Positions 7,732-16,984 of a stretch of DNA of 50,725 nt are shown here, piece after piece (position 1 is the stretch's first letter; each line of letters begins with the position of its first letter). The notes beneath the pieces were generated by a model. It was not told the DNA's origin and did no database searches. It saw only the letters and a program-made list of their open reading frames with translations. Position numbers and translations under genes: made by a program. Source of the stretch: an uncultured Nitrospirota bacterium (GTDB lineage: Bacteria > Nitrospirota > Nitrospiria > Nitrospirales > UBA8639); assembly GCA_937139405.1 (NCBI GenBank), contig CAKZPV010000040.1:1-50725 (forward strand). Reading direction: 5' to 3'.

Positions 7732-8658
7732 ATGAGCTGGATTCAACGTCTCCAAGATGGGTTAGCGAAAACACGTCAAACCGTGCAAAGTTCCATGCGC
7801 CGCATGGTCGGGAGAGAACTTGATCCAGCCGTCATAGAAGACGTGGAAGCAAGTCTTCTTCAAGCTGATGTGGGTGTCCGTACAGTTCAGCGATTTCTGG
7901 AAGCAGTGAATTCCAAAACCGGCCCATTTCAGTCCGCCAATCCACTTGAGGTCCTTCATGCACTGCTCCTCGATATTCTTCAAAAGGGAGAAACAGAGCC
8001 ACTGGAAAAAATTATTCGTCGCGGCCCCAAACCCTTTGTGTGCTTAACTATCGGCATCAATGGCGTCGGAAAAACCACGACTATTGCCAAACTTGGTCAC
8101 CGGTTTACTCAGAATGGGCTCAACACACTCTTTGTGGCGGGCGATACATTTCGCGCGGCGGCGATCGAACAGTTAGATATCTGGGGAACGCGAACCGGCG
8201 TAGACGTCATTAAGCATAAACACGGTTCTGATCCAGCTGCCGTGGTCTTTGATGGTATCGTCGCGGCCAAATCACGAAACGTCGATGTGGCGCTCATTGA
8301 TACGGCTGGACGGCTCCATACCAAAACCAATTTAATGGATGAGTTGAAAAAAATTAAACGAATCATTGAACGAGAAATGCCTGGCGCACCGCACGAAACC
8401 CTGCTTGTCTTAGATGGCACACTCGGCCAAAATACCATTGCGCAAGCCCGTCAATTTCATGAATCCATCGGCGTCACAGGACTTGCGCTCACAAAACTTG
8501 ATGGAACCGCAAGAGGCGGTGTCGTCGTCGCTATTGTTGAGGAACTCAACCTCCCCATTCGTCTCATAGGCGTTGGTGAAAAGGAAGAAGACCTCCAAGA
8601 CTTCAACGCCAGAGCGTTTGTCGACGCCTTATTGCCTCAAGAACCAACTCTCACTTGA
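7732..8658 (+). CDS. ftsY: Signal recognition particle receptor FtsY
   Basis: The 308-residue NG-domain GTPase has a helical N domain (1-95), G1 GINGVGKT at 108-115, DTFRAAAIEQL, DTAGR and TKLDGTARGG. FtsY docks the SRP-ribosome complex at the inner membrane. It lacks the long acidic A domain of the E. coli protein, as in many other bacteria. It follows ybeY by 45 bases, and the next gene begins one base after its stop. Confidence 0.96.
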   Translation: MSWIQRLQDGLAKTRQTVQSSMRRMVGRELDPAVIEDVEASLLQADVGVRTVQRFLEAVNSKTGPFQSANPLEVLHALLLDILQKGETEPLEKIIRRGPKPFVCLTIGINGVGKTTTIAKLGHRFTQNGLNTLFVAGDTFRAAAIEQLDIWGTRTGVDVIKHKHGSDPAAVVFDGIVAAKSRNVDVALIDTAGRLHTKTNLMDELKKIKRIIEREMPGAPHETLLVLDGTLGQNTIAQARQFHESIGVTGLALTKLDGTARGGVVVAIVEELNLPIRLIGVGEKEEDLQDFNARAFVDALLPQEPTLT

Positions 8659-8659
8659 T

Positions 8660-10801
8660 ATGTCCGCCATTCGTTTTCTCATCTGGTTTCTTGTCGGAAT
8701 CCTGCTTATACCCCACGTCGTTGAAGCCTCGAGCCCAAGAGTCATTCACCACAGTCTGACCGTTGAATTCACTCCTGACTCGCATCAGCTCATCGCGACC
8801 GACACACTTCGTCTGCCACGAAGCACGTTAGACCACACACCACTGACCTTTGCACTGAATCCACATTTAACGATAGATCGAGTGGAGTTGAACGGAGAAA
8901 CGATTGGAGCTTCGAAAATCCCTGATGATTCTTCAGATCAATCGGCCTTTACTCAATGGATCATCAAACCTCCCTTATCTCGCTTCAACCAATCAGATGT
9001 ATTACCCACTCTCACTATTGCATATCATGGATACATTGCTGATTCGCCGAAACGCTCAGACGGACTTCGTTTTGTCAGATCGGATCAGACCAATGGTCAT
9101 ATTGGTCCACAAGGGATCTACTTAACATCAGAATCTTTTTGGTATCCGACCTGGGAACAACAATTCGTGACTTTTGATCTCACGCTCACGCTTCCTTCCG
9201 AATGGCACGCGATAACCCAAGGACAAGAAACGGCGCAGGCCGTAAAAAATGAACAACGAATCAGCCGATGGAGCATTTCATCTCCAACCGAAGCCTTAAC
9301 AGTCGCTGCCAATCGCTTTATCGTCCAGAAGCAAGCCTGGCGTGACATCCAATTAGCGACCTACCTGTTCCCAAACGAAGCCCCTCTCGCACAACAATAC
9401 CTCGATGCCACTGCAACCTATCTCGAGCTCTATACGAAACTTTTAGGTCCTTACCCCTTTACACAATTTTCAGTAGCAGAAAACTTTTTCCCCAGTGGAT
9501 TGGGCATGCCCTCATTTACTCTGCTTGGACAAGGCATTGTGCGACGTGGATACACACAACCCTACTCACTTGGCCATGAGATCGTACATTCTTGGTTAGG
9601 AAATTCCGTTTTCAATAACTTTGCACAAGGCAACTGGGTGGAAGGCCTCACCACCTATCTGGCCAATTATTATTATGATGAAGCAACGGGTAATCACGCA
9701 GCAGCCATCAAGACTCGCCATCGAATGATGGATGAATACAACCTCTATGCGACACCCGAAAAAGATTATCCTATCCGCCAATTCCACCATAAACAAAATC
9801 GGATCGACAATGCCGTAGGCTATCAAAAAACGGCGCTGGTCTTTCATATGCTCAGACAGAAAATAGGAGATGCCGCATTCTTCAAAGGCATCCGTCAAAT
9901 TATTCAAGAGGGAACAGGGCAGTATGTTGAATGGAAAGATCTGACAAGAGTGTTTTCAGATAATGCAAAGCAGGACCTGACTGAATTTTTCACACAATGG
10001 ATTGATCGCCCAGGGGCACCATCTGTCACACTTCACGACCTTTCGGTTCGTCAAGATCCGCATCGCCAGAGCCAGAGCATTTTGTCGGGAACCATCTCTC
10101 AAAAAGATGTGCCATACAAACTCCTTCTTCCAATCTCTGTAAACCTTGAAGATGGAGCACCTTTCAAAACCACACTCAAGCTTGATCAAACAACTCAACC
10201 GTTCACCTTGAACGTCCCCAACGGACCAATGTCGATCACGCTTGACCCAGAATACCATTGGCTCTTACGCCTACAACGCGAACAATTGCCACCAATGCTC
10301 AATGGCTGGGACACAGATTCTCATCGCATATTCATCCATGCCAAGACCGCTTCAACAGAAGAGGAGGCCAGTCTCCATGTTCTCATGCAGCGAGTCAAAG
10401 CCCAATCTGCCATCGAGCTACAACAAAACGATACTCCAACAATACGCGATAAGGCTTCATACCTCGTCGTTGGGACTCCAGCTCGTCAGCTCTTGAAATC
10501 TAAGACCTTACAAAGCTGTCACAAGCATATTCAGATGGAAGCAGGCTCTATCACAATAATAAATCAGGTATTTGAAGAGCCCGACATGGCATTTCTCATT
10601 ACCTGTCCCCATCCGAACGATGCCAAGCATACAGTCTCGCTCTTTTTTGGCCTATCACCCGAAGCCGTCAAGCCGGTGGCTCGCCTGCTCTTCTTTTATG
10701 GATGGGATAGTTATTTAGTGTTCCAACAAGGCAGGGTTGTTGCCCGCGGGATGTTTCAGCCAGTACACTCTGCTCGTGAATTCCGTATCCCAGCACTATA
10801 A
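8660..10801 (+). CDS. M1-like zinc aminopeptidase-family protein, exported
   Basis: I start this at ATG 8660, directly after the ftsY stop; it gives 713 residues with a signal peptide (FLIWFLVGILLIPHVVEA). A longer frame reaches back into ftsY but would bury that signal. HEIVH at 306-310 and Glu328 (WVEGLTTY) form the gluzincin zinc site, with 17 residues between them where M1 peptidases usually have 18. GLGMPS stands where M1 enzymes have the GAMEN-type loop. The N-terminal part is beta-rich, as in the M1 fold, and the C-terminus is unassigned. It probably acts in the periplasm. It begins an envelope set with a TolB-like propeller and a PAP2 protein. Confidence 0.82.
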   Translation: MSAIRFLIWFLVGILLIPHVVEASSPRVIHHSLTVEFTPDSHQLIATDTLRLPRSTLDHTPLTFALNPHLTIDRVELNGETIGASKIPDDSSDQSAFTQWIIKPPLSRFNQSDVLPTLTIAYHGYIADSPKRSDGLRFVRSDQTNGHIGPQGIYLTSESFWYPTWEQQFVTFDLTLTLPSEWHAITQGQETAQAVKNEQRISRWSISSPTEALTVAANRFIVQKQAWRDIQLATYLFPNEAPLAQQYLDATATYLELYTKLLGPYPFTQFSVAENFFPSGLGMPSFTLLGQGIVRRGYTQPYSLGHEIVHSWLGNSVFNNFAQGNWVEGLTTYLANYYYDEATGNHAAAIKTRHRMMDEYNLYATPEKDYPIRQFHHKQNRIDNAVGYQKTALVFHMLRQKIGDAAFFKGIRQIIQEGTGQYVEWKDLTRVFSDNAKQDLTEFFTQWIDRPGAPSVTLHDLSVRQDPHRQSQSILSGTISQKDVPYKLLLPISVNLEDGAPFKTTLKLDQTTQPFTLNVPNGPMSITLDPEYHWLLRLQREQLPPMLNGWDTDSHRIFIHAKTASTEEEASLHVLMQRVKAQSAIELQQNDTPTIRDKASYLVVGTPARQLLKSKTLQSCHKHIQMEAGSITIINQVFEEPDMAFLITCPHPNDAKHTVSLFFGLSPEAVKPVARLLFFYGWDSYLVFQQGRVVARGMFQPVHSAREFRIPAL

Positions 10802-10812
10802 GGAATTTACAT

Positions 10813-11952
10813 ATGACGCAGTCTTACAGAGGAGGTAGAGAGAAGAACATGACCTGGAAATTCAGAACGAATAATCTGACAACATGGATGGCTCCAACCA
10901 TAGTATGTGTACTCATGCTTTCCCCAGGATGGGCTGCCGAACCTAAGACCAAGTCTACCCAGAAATCCAAACCCGAACCCCATCTGGCCAATATCCAGCA
11001 ATTGACCTTTTCCGGGAAAAATGCCGAAGCATATTTTTCGCCGGATGGGTACAAGCTCGTCTATCAATCCACGCTAGAGCCGGATGGCAAAACCCTACGA
11101 TCTTGCTATCAAATCTACACGATGAATCTTGATGGCTCAAATGTCCGCCGAGTCAGTACAGGCCTGGGTGGCACGACCTGTGGGTACTTTTTCCCTGGAA
11201 GCCGACGGCTCTTATTTTCCTCCACTCATTTTGCCGACCTCAACTGTCCACCGAAACTTCCCCGAACAGAACGCTACCGATGGGCACTCGATAACTACGA
11301 CATTTTCTCGATGAATGTGGCAGGAACCGACTTGCAACGCTTAACCTCATCGCCTGGCTATGATGCAGAAGCCACCATTGCACCAAGCGGACGGACAGTC
11401 GTGTTTACGTCAATACGCGATGGAGATCTTGACCTCTATTCAATGGATATTGATGGACAAAATTTTAAACGCTTAACTGAAGAAGTCGGTTACGATGGCG
11501 GGGCGTTTTACTCTCCTGACAGCAAGCGCATTGTCTATCGTGCGCACCATCCGAAAACAGAAGAGGAGGTCCAGGCCTACCGCGAGTTATTAGCACAGAA
11601 CCAAGTTGAGCCCTCTAACTTAGAAATTTTTATCATGAATGCGGACGGTTCACACAAAATCCAAGTCACAGATAATGGGCGATCCAACTTCGCACCGTAC
11701 TTCTTCCCAGACGGCAAACGTATTATGTATTCTTCAAATCTCTCTACGCCGCCGGATCATCAAGGGCGTCCATCATTTCATCTCCATGTGATTGGAGAGG
11801 ATGGAAGCAAATCAGAACAAATTACGTTGAATGGAAACTTTAATAGCTTCCCTATGTTCTCTCCAGATGGGAAACAACTGGTGTGGTCTTCTGACCGCAA
11901 TGCCACCACCAAAGGGGAATTCAATATTTTCATAGCCGATTGGGTTCCCTAA
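10813..11952 (+). CDS. TolB-like exported beta-propeller protein
   Basis: The 379-residue protein has an N-terminal signal sequence (APTIVCVLMLSPGWA) and six PD40-type repeats, for example YFSPDGYKLVYQS, APSGRTVVFTS, YSPDSKRIVYRA, FFPDGKRIMYSS and MFSPDGKQLVWSS, consistent with a six-bladed propeller. It lacks the N-terminal domain of classical TolB, so it is best called TolB-like. The ATG at 10813 has a TAAGGA site nine bases upstream; an ATG at 10849 is possible and also keeps the signal. It begins 11 bases after the M1-like gene and is likely co-transcribed. A role as a periplasmic sensor or peptidase-associated protein is inference. Confidence 0.82.
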   Translation: MTQSYRGGREKNMTWKFRTNNLTTWMAPTIVCVLMLSPGWAAEPKTKSTQKSKPEPHLANIQQLTFSGKNAEAYFSPDGYKLVYQSTLEPDGKTLRSCYQIYTMNLDGSNVRRVSTGLGGTTCGYFFPGSRRLLFSSTHFADLNCPPKLPRTERYRWALDNYDIFSMNVAGTDLQRLTSSPGYDAEATIAPSGRTVVFTSIRDGDLDLYSMDIDGQNFKRLTEEVGYDGGAFYSPDSKRIVYRAHHPKTEEEVQAYRELLAQNQVEPSNLEIFIMNADGSHKIQVTDNGRSNFAPYFFPDGKRIMYSSNLSTPPDHQGRPSFHLHVIGEDGSKSEQITLNGNFNSFPMFSPDGKQLVWSSDRNATTKGEFNIFIADWVP

Positions 11953-12025
11953 TAGGAATCCTGAATGTACTAGGCTCTTTATCACTCCTGCGGAGGGAGG
12001 AATCCATCCTCACTTTTAATTCCCC

Positions 12026-13144
12026 GTGACTGACCACTCGCTCTCTCCTGATTCGTCAAGGCCCCCTATCTGGGGAAAATACGCATCAAACTCGATTATT
12101 GCACTCTCAATACTTCTGTTTAGCGGATTGTTTATCCTCATAGGACAAATAGACCATCCCACTCTGAACATCGTACATGGGTTCACGGATCCGCTCATTG
12201 ATCAAATTGGCGACATTGGCAATACACTAGGCAAAGGTCTCACCTTAGTCATCCTCTCATTGACTATTGGAGGAATTGGCCTTTGGCTGAATTCTGAACG
12301 CTGGAAATTTGCTGGTCTCTACTCCTTGCTCGCACATGGCCTTGCGGCAGTCATCACCCAAATCCTCAAACACAGCCTAAGCCGACCTCGCCCTCGACTC
12401 ATGGACACCACACAATGGGAGATCCGCCCGACCCTAGAAAGCGGTTTGGACTCCTTTCCTTCCGGCCATACCTCTGGTTCTTTTTCAATGGCCATGGTGC
12501 TTTCCTTTTATTTTCCAAAAGGAAGGGTTGTGTGGTTTGGACTCGCCAGCTTTAATGCCCTATGCCGCGTCATCAAAGGCTCGCACTTCCCAACCGATGT
12601 GCTGGGAGGATTGTTAGTGGGAATCGGAAGCGGATTGGTCTTAGTCTACGCACGAGACAGATGGAAAGAAGCAACCACACGTGCTTTTGTGTATGGACTA
12701 CCGTGGCTGATCACTGCCTTTGGGTTACTCTGGATTCTGGTTCCCCACCCAGGGATCGAACTCGAACCCAATATGTCGCTCACCATCGGACTAATCTTAA
12801 TAATGTTTGGACTCGGCTTACGCCTGTGGTGGATACGGGAATGCACAGCCCCAAACCCAATGCCTGGGATGAAAGTGCCGAGCTGGCCACGCTTGCTCAT
12901 GGGCCTCGGCTTGGCCACAAGTACAGGCAGTTTGATTATTATAGGAACAAGTATCTTGGCAGGACTCGTCTGGTGGATTGGGAATCAGTCTCCTCTACTA
13001 TCGCGAACGGAAAGCGACAACAGATTCATGCTAGGTCTAAACCCCATTCTGACAGAAGCGGCTTTGGGAATAGGGATGTTCCTCTTCGCCCTCCTGGTTT
13101 TTTCAATCCGCTCACCCGCTCTCTCACCGACAATTTCTTTTTAG
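12026..13144 (+). CDS. PAP2-family membrane phosphatase
   Basis: The protein has 372 residues and starts at GTG 12026. All three PAP2 motifs are present: K115-x6-R122-P123, PSGH at 145-148, and R181-x5-H187-x3-D191. Several hydrophobic segments surround them, and the C-terminal third (after about residue 225) adds four more predicted membrane segments that the basic PAP2 core does not have. PAP2 enzymes dephosphorylate lipid phosphates such as undecaprenyl diphosphate or phosphatidate. The substrate is not visible from the sequence. A decayed copy of the 3' end of this gene lies at 15850-16100. It converges on the M6 protease gene. Confidence 0.87.
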   Translation: MTDHSLSPDSSRPPIWGKYASNSIIALSILLFSGLFILIGQIDHPTLNIVHGFTDPLIDQIGDIGNTLGKGLTLVILSLTIGGIGLWLNSERWKFAGLYSLLAHGLAAVITQILKHSLSRPRPRLMDTTQWEIRPTLESGLDSFPSGHTSGSFSMAMVLSFYFPKGRVVWFGLASFNALCRVIKGSHFPTDVLGGLLVGIGSGLVLVYARDRWKEATTRAFVYGLPWLITAFGLLWILVPHPGIELEPNMSLTIGLILIMFGLGLRLWWIRECTAPNPMPGMKVPSWPRLLMGLGLATSTGSLIIIGTSILAGLVWWIGNQSPLLSRTESDNRFMLGLNPILTEAALGIGMFLFALLVFSIRSPALSPTISF

Positions 13145-13147
13145 CAA

Positions 13148-13191
13148 CGCGCACCCCAGCTTAAAGTATGTCCAACCCCCTGGAGTGCGCG
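13148..13191. terminator. Hairpin between convergent PAP2 and M6 protease genes
   Basis: A 12-base arm (13148-13159) pairs with 13180-13191 with one G-T pair and a 20-base loop. There is no T-run on either strand. Its position between two convergent stop codons suggests a shared 3' structure or weak terminator. Confidence 0.4.
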
Positions 13192-13206
13192 AACAGCCTT
13201 TCTTCA

Positions 13207-15501
13207 TCAAGCGACTGGTTGGATCACCACCCGCCAATTATTGAGTTTTCCAACATCCTGGCCAACGCGATCCGAAACTCTCAGCCCCCACGTTCCATTA
13301 ATCGATTCACCTTCGAGAGTTCCTAATGTAGGAGTGGTGGCTGACGTGTAAATTTCATCCACATTATCAGCAGATCCGCCTGTCTCATTTCGAAGGAACA
13401 CTTCTGTGCCAGCCGGCGACAGCAAACTGACTCGTAGATCCCCAATATAGGTATGGGTAATATTCACCGCGACCTCCACATTCGCGACCTGTCCCTGCGC
13501 ATGAGTAGCAAGATGGCGCTGGATACCCGTTGCATCATTATCAGGAATGTGAATACCTGGCGCTTCTTCCAATAGCACTTGTCCCGTCGGTTGCCCACTC
13601 GTGACAAACTCAAGCCCCCAACGATTCAGCGTCCCCACGTCAGCAGTGGCAAGATCTTGAACATCTAAACGCCACTCACCCAATGTACTCTGCCCATGCA
13701 GTGTCGCCAAAAACTGCAGATCAGACTCATCGTACGTTTGCTGAAGATCATCTGCGCTCCCACCTTGATTTCTTTCATGCAAACGAATTTCCTCTCCCCA
13801 TGGAGTCGTCAAGGTCACGCGCAGATCACCTCGATACGTATGTGTGATGTCTAACGTCACCGTAACGCCAGCAATCACACCCTCCTGATCAATAGTGATG
13901 GTGTCAGATATTCCGGCCACAAGATTATCTGGAATACTGAGCCCTGGAGATGACTCCTTTTTGATAGGTTGATGACTATCATTATCATCTTGAAACAACT
14001 TCGCTCGGAATCCCACAGTAGAACTCGGTGCGGTAATGTCGAAAAGTTCAAGGTTAGAAGCTGTTCCATCCCACCACTTGCTACTGGGGATGGTTGAGTC
14101 CGAAAATCGGTTGTTGGTCCGACCATAGAGATCGGTGGCATCCCCGAGATGATGGCGAGTGGTTTCTAAGCGAAATTCCGCATCCGCTTGTTCCAAGGAA
14201 AGTTCGTAATGCTGACTCGGAGTCATGTGTTCATGGCTGTTATTGCCTTCTTCATCGACATGCCAAATTATAAGACCTTCATCCGTCAATGAAACATCCC
14301 GCCCGCTTTTTGCTCGATTTTCAAGAATAAAATATTCGCCGCTATTCTTGGGATACATGGCAAATTCATTCGTCCCCGCAGCAAGCTCTATCTCCTCGTT
14401 GTGGTGAATCGCCTTTACCTCGCTGGCCCAACCTGACAGGCGCTTCAGGTACGCGGAAATATGTGTTGGGTTTTTCTCGTTAATGTTGCCCCCAGCACAC
14501 ATTAAACAATAGGCCCCCACTCCGCTGGATTCACTTCCATAATCGTACAAATCTGGATAGTCACAGAGCATGTGGCCATTTTCATGACAGAATGTGCCAA
14601 GTGTCAGTTGATGACTCATATCGGTAAACTGATAATCAAAAGCGGACTTCCCCGGTGCTAATTCAACTGGGGTCGCCAAATGCCAGGCATGTGGCCATAA
14701 ACCTTCAGCCCAGTTATTCACAACTTCACCGGCATAATACACATTCATCGCATACACAAAACCATCGCTATCCACCGTTAACGGTGTAAAATCAAAGTTG
14801 TTGTTTTTCAAATGATTGAGCGCCTCAACAATCAATTGCCGGGCTCGCACACCTTGGGAAATACTAGGATCGGTATAAAACGTTTTGGGATGCTGAGCTC
14901 GATAGTACTCGACGACAATATTGGTATAGCGGCATCGGCCAATAGAATTATCAAAAAAATAATCTGAGACAGATCCGTTGTTGCCAAAACCATTGTACCC
15001 TTGCTGATTACAAAATTTTTCAACCTCATCTCTAGAAATCGTTCCAGGTTCATCAGAAAAATCAATAAGCAAGCAAAGACCTACAAAATCGCCAACTGTT
15101 CCGCGTTGCGGCGGAGCGAAGGCAAGTCCATCAAGCGCGCGTGCTGCCATTTTCATGTTTCTTCGCTTCTCGCGACGCCGATCACACCTTCTCCCACCTA
15201 ACCGCTGCACGCCTTCTAAGCCTTGTGCCCGAGCCGCTTCCCGATTGATCCGCAAACCCGGTTGCACCGAAGATCGCCGACTATCCAGGCCATCACCTGC
15301 TCTAGAAGAAGGTTCTAACCGATCGCCATCATTCGACAACTGGGCAATTTCAAAAAATCCCGTGCTCGGATTTTTCAACAACGTATAGCCGTCAAGGGTT
15401 TCGAATACACCATAATGTTGATCACCCCAACCACGAACTTGAATTGTCGATCCATCGGGTTGGGTAAAGGTGAACTCTTTCGCGATAAACGGTGAAGCCA
15501 T
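13207..15501 (-). CDS. M6-family metalloprotease with two P domains
   Basis: The 764-residue protein has the M6 zinc motif HENGH at 306-310 followed by YPDLYDYG, as in immune-inhibitor-A-type peptidases. Two C-terminal P/proprotein-convertase-like domains follow (about 545-650 and 655-764); each has an ITHTY-x-GDLRV core and ends with W-x-L-x-V or similar. An Arg/Lys-rich stretch (GGRRCDRRREKRRN, about 100-115) lies between the N-terminal region and the catalytic domain and could be a processing site. No N-terminal signal peptide is visible (MASPFIAKEFTFTQPDG), so any export would be by a non-Sec route or not at all. The ribosome site AAGGAGG, eight bases before the ATG, is strong. Confidence 0.85.
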   Translation of the reverse strand: MASPFIAKEFTFTQPDGSTIQVRGWGDQHYGVFETLDGYTLLKNPSTGFFEIAQLSNDGDRLEPSSRAGDGLDSRRSSVQPGLRINREAARAQGLEGVQRLGGRRCDRRREKRRNMKMAARALDGLAFAPPQRGTVGDFVGLCLLIDFSDEPGTISRDEVEKFCNQQGYNGFGNNGSVSDYFFDNSIGRCRYTNIVVEYYRAQHPKTFYTDPSISQGVRARQLIVEALNHLKNNNFDFTPLTVDSDGFVYAMNVYYAGEVVNNWAEGLWPHAWHLATPVELAPGKSAFDYQFTDMSHQLTLGTFCHENGHMLCDYPDLYDYGSESSGVGAYCLMCAGGNINEKNPTHISAYLKRLSGWASEVKAIHHNEEIELAAGTNEFAMYPKNSGEYFILENRAKSGRDVSLTDEGLIIWHVDEEGNNSHEHMTPSQHYELSLEQADAEFRLETTRHHLGDATDLYGRTNNRFSDSTIPSSKWWDGTASNLELFDITAPSSTVGFRAKLFQDDNDSHQPIKKESSPGLSIPDNLVAGISDTITIDQEGVIAGVTVTLDITHTYRGDLRVTLTTPWGEEIRLHERNQGGSADDLQQTYDESDLQFLATLHGQSTLGEWRLDVQDLATADVGTLNRWGLEFVTSGQPTGQVLLEEAPGIHIPDNDATGIQRHLATHAQGQVANVEVAVNITHTYIGDLRVSLLSPAGTEVFLRNETGGSADNVDEIYTSATTPTLGTLEGESINGTWGLRVSDRVGQDVGKLNNWRVVIQPVA

Positions 15502-15849
15502 TTCCCGACCTCCTTGTTAAGGGGGAAGATTGTAGAAGATTGAGAGCTATTGACCTTTCTCGTCTCTACTCCCGTGAAGAGTGGAATTGAAACTCCAAGA
15601 TTGTCCGCCAACCCTTCATGGCAGACAACCCCCTCTGCAATAGATCAGCAACTCTTATGCCGAGACTGGCTTCCTATTCTTAAATGAATATCTCACGAGC
15701 AGAGGCGCAACAGTACGACAAAATTTCAATTCCGATGAAAAAAGCACATGCTTCGGTGGACAGGATCCATCATGAAACCCGTATCTTTGAAGATAAAAAT
15801 GTATCTGAATAGATACGGTAAAGTGCTAATTCAAATCCAGCCTGTGACC
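15502..15849. other. Region upstream of the M6 protease gene
   Basis: These 348 bases hold no gene that I can support. A minus-strand promoter candidate for the protease (TTGTCT, 17 bases, GACAAT at 15600-15628) is weak. The plus-strand open frame from about 15748 becomes recognisable only after 15850, where similarity to the PAP2 3' end starts. Confidence 0.45.
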
Positions 15850-16100
15850 TGGAAGACCTCAACCTGGTTTTGTGCCCCAATGAGCCTCGGCTTAGCGTCA
15901 ACTATCGGCAGCGTAATCGTTGTAAGAGCAAGTCTCTTGGCAGGAATCCTCTGTTGGCTAGAGCTCAATCTGAGTCATTATCTCTAGTTGATACAAACAA
16001 TAAATGTATTTCAGTTCTAAATCCTATCTGGTCTGAAGCGCTTCTAAGAATCGGAATGTTCCTCCTAGCCCTCCTAACCTTCTCAATCCGCTTACTTTAG
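15850..16100 (+). pseudogene. Decayed copy of the PAP2 gene 3' end
   Basis: The translation from about 15850 reads KTSTWFCAPMSLGLA, which aligns with KVPSWPRLLMGLGLA of the PAP2 protein at 12026-13144. It continues through SLLAGIL, against SILAGLV of the intact gene, to a stop at about 15986. After a frame change, LNPIWSEALLRIGMFL and LTFSIR match LNPILTEAALGIGMFL and LVFSIR of the intact C-terminus, ending in TAG at 16100. The DNA is also clearly similar. The upstream two-thirds of the gene, including the phosphatase motifs, is absent, so this cannot be functional. It lies on the same strand as the intact gene, on the other side of the M6 protease. Confidence 0.8.
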
Positions 16101-16126
16101 TTTTTGGGTTGCAACTTTATTTTACT

Positions 16127-16960
16127 TCAATCATCCTTAACGTGTTCGGGGTCACGCCTACAATAAGGACAAAAATGTTCATATGATCCATCACCCTCCC
16201 AATCTTCGTATTTCATTCCACCTACAGGCCATCGTCCGCCGCACATATTACAATTAACCTCAATATCTCTTGATTCCTCGTTATTACAAAAACTACATTT
16301 GTACCCGGATGAAGAACCTTTTTCAGGGATCATCGTGTCATGATCACATTCATAGCAGTGGTAAATGTTAAAATCTAGAAATTCATATTCTTTTGGCCTT
16401 ATACCTCGGTAGGCTTCTTCTTCAGCTTCTTTAACCTTAAGCTTAGCCTTTTCCAAACGCCCCTCATACGTGCTGGCCAACCGATGGAATAATTTGAATT
16501 GGTCAATTGCAATATAAGAACCTAAATCAATGTTTTCATGTTCCTCATCAAATTCGACAAACGCACTCACTAATCGGCCAATGGTTTCTTCTACCTCCTC
16601 AACATCCATTTGAAATTTGTGATGTTCGATATTATTCCTTAATTTCTTTAGCCATTTAATATCTTTCTCAAATTTTTCACTAATTTCACGGCCTTCATTT
16701 TTTAAGAAATTAATTGCCTCATGTAGCCCAATTGTTTGCGACTCATCTTCTAATGTTTTAGCAAATGGATTTTTGTATATGAGTAGAGGGTGGGACTGGG
16801 TGACGTAGTATTTAAGAATAAGTTCTAAAAAATGTGATAAATGTTGCACACAAAACTTATATGCTTTTTCATTACCTTTTTTGCCTTGCTGGTATTTAGC
16901 AAGAGCTTCATTAAGGCTATCGACAGAGTTTTCTAGCAAATCCAGCTCTATGTCTGCCAT
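16127..16960 (-). CDS. HEPN-like domain protein with two C-terminal zinc ribbons
   Basis: I start at ATG 16960 (277 residues), because AAGGAG lies upstream and the longer open frame, back to 17203, is made of repeat sequence. The N-terminal half is helical and contains R108-NNIE-H113, an Rx4H motif of the kind found in HEPN ribonuclease domains. A coiled segment (about 160-190) follows. Four CxxC pairs (C202/C205, C222/C225, C237/C240, C264/C267) suggest two zinc ribbons. The gene is visibly more AT-rich than its neighbours. HEPN proteins often act in RNA cleavage in toxin or defence systems. No antitoxin-like neighbour is present, so the role stays open. A non-catalytic HEPN protein is possible. 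Confidence 0.65.
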   Translation of the reverse strand: MADIELDLLENSVDSLNEALAKYQQGKKGNEKAYKFCVQHLSHFLELILKYYVTQSHPLLIYKNPFAKTLEDESQTIGLHEAINFLKNEGREISEKFEKDIKWLKKLRNNIEHHKFQMDVEEVEETIGRLVSAFVEFDEEHENIDLGSYIAIDQFKLFHRLASTYEGRLEKAKLKVKEAEEEAYRGIRPKEYEFLDFNIYHCYECDHDTMIPEKGSSSGYKCSFCNNEESRDIEVNCNMCGGRWPVGGMKYEDWEGDGSYEHFCPYCRRDPEHVKDD

Positions 16961-16984
16961 TCTGCGTTTAACTCCTTCCCTTGA

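Noticed and set aside
12562-13164. 200-residue plus-strand frame within the PAP2 gene
   Set aside because: It is a shadow frame of PAP2, Arg/His rich without a ribosome site; the PAP2 frame holds all motifs.
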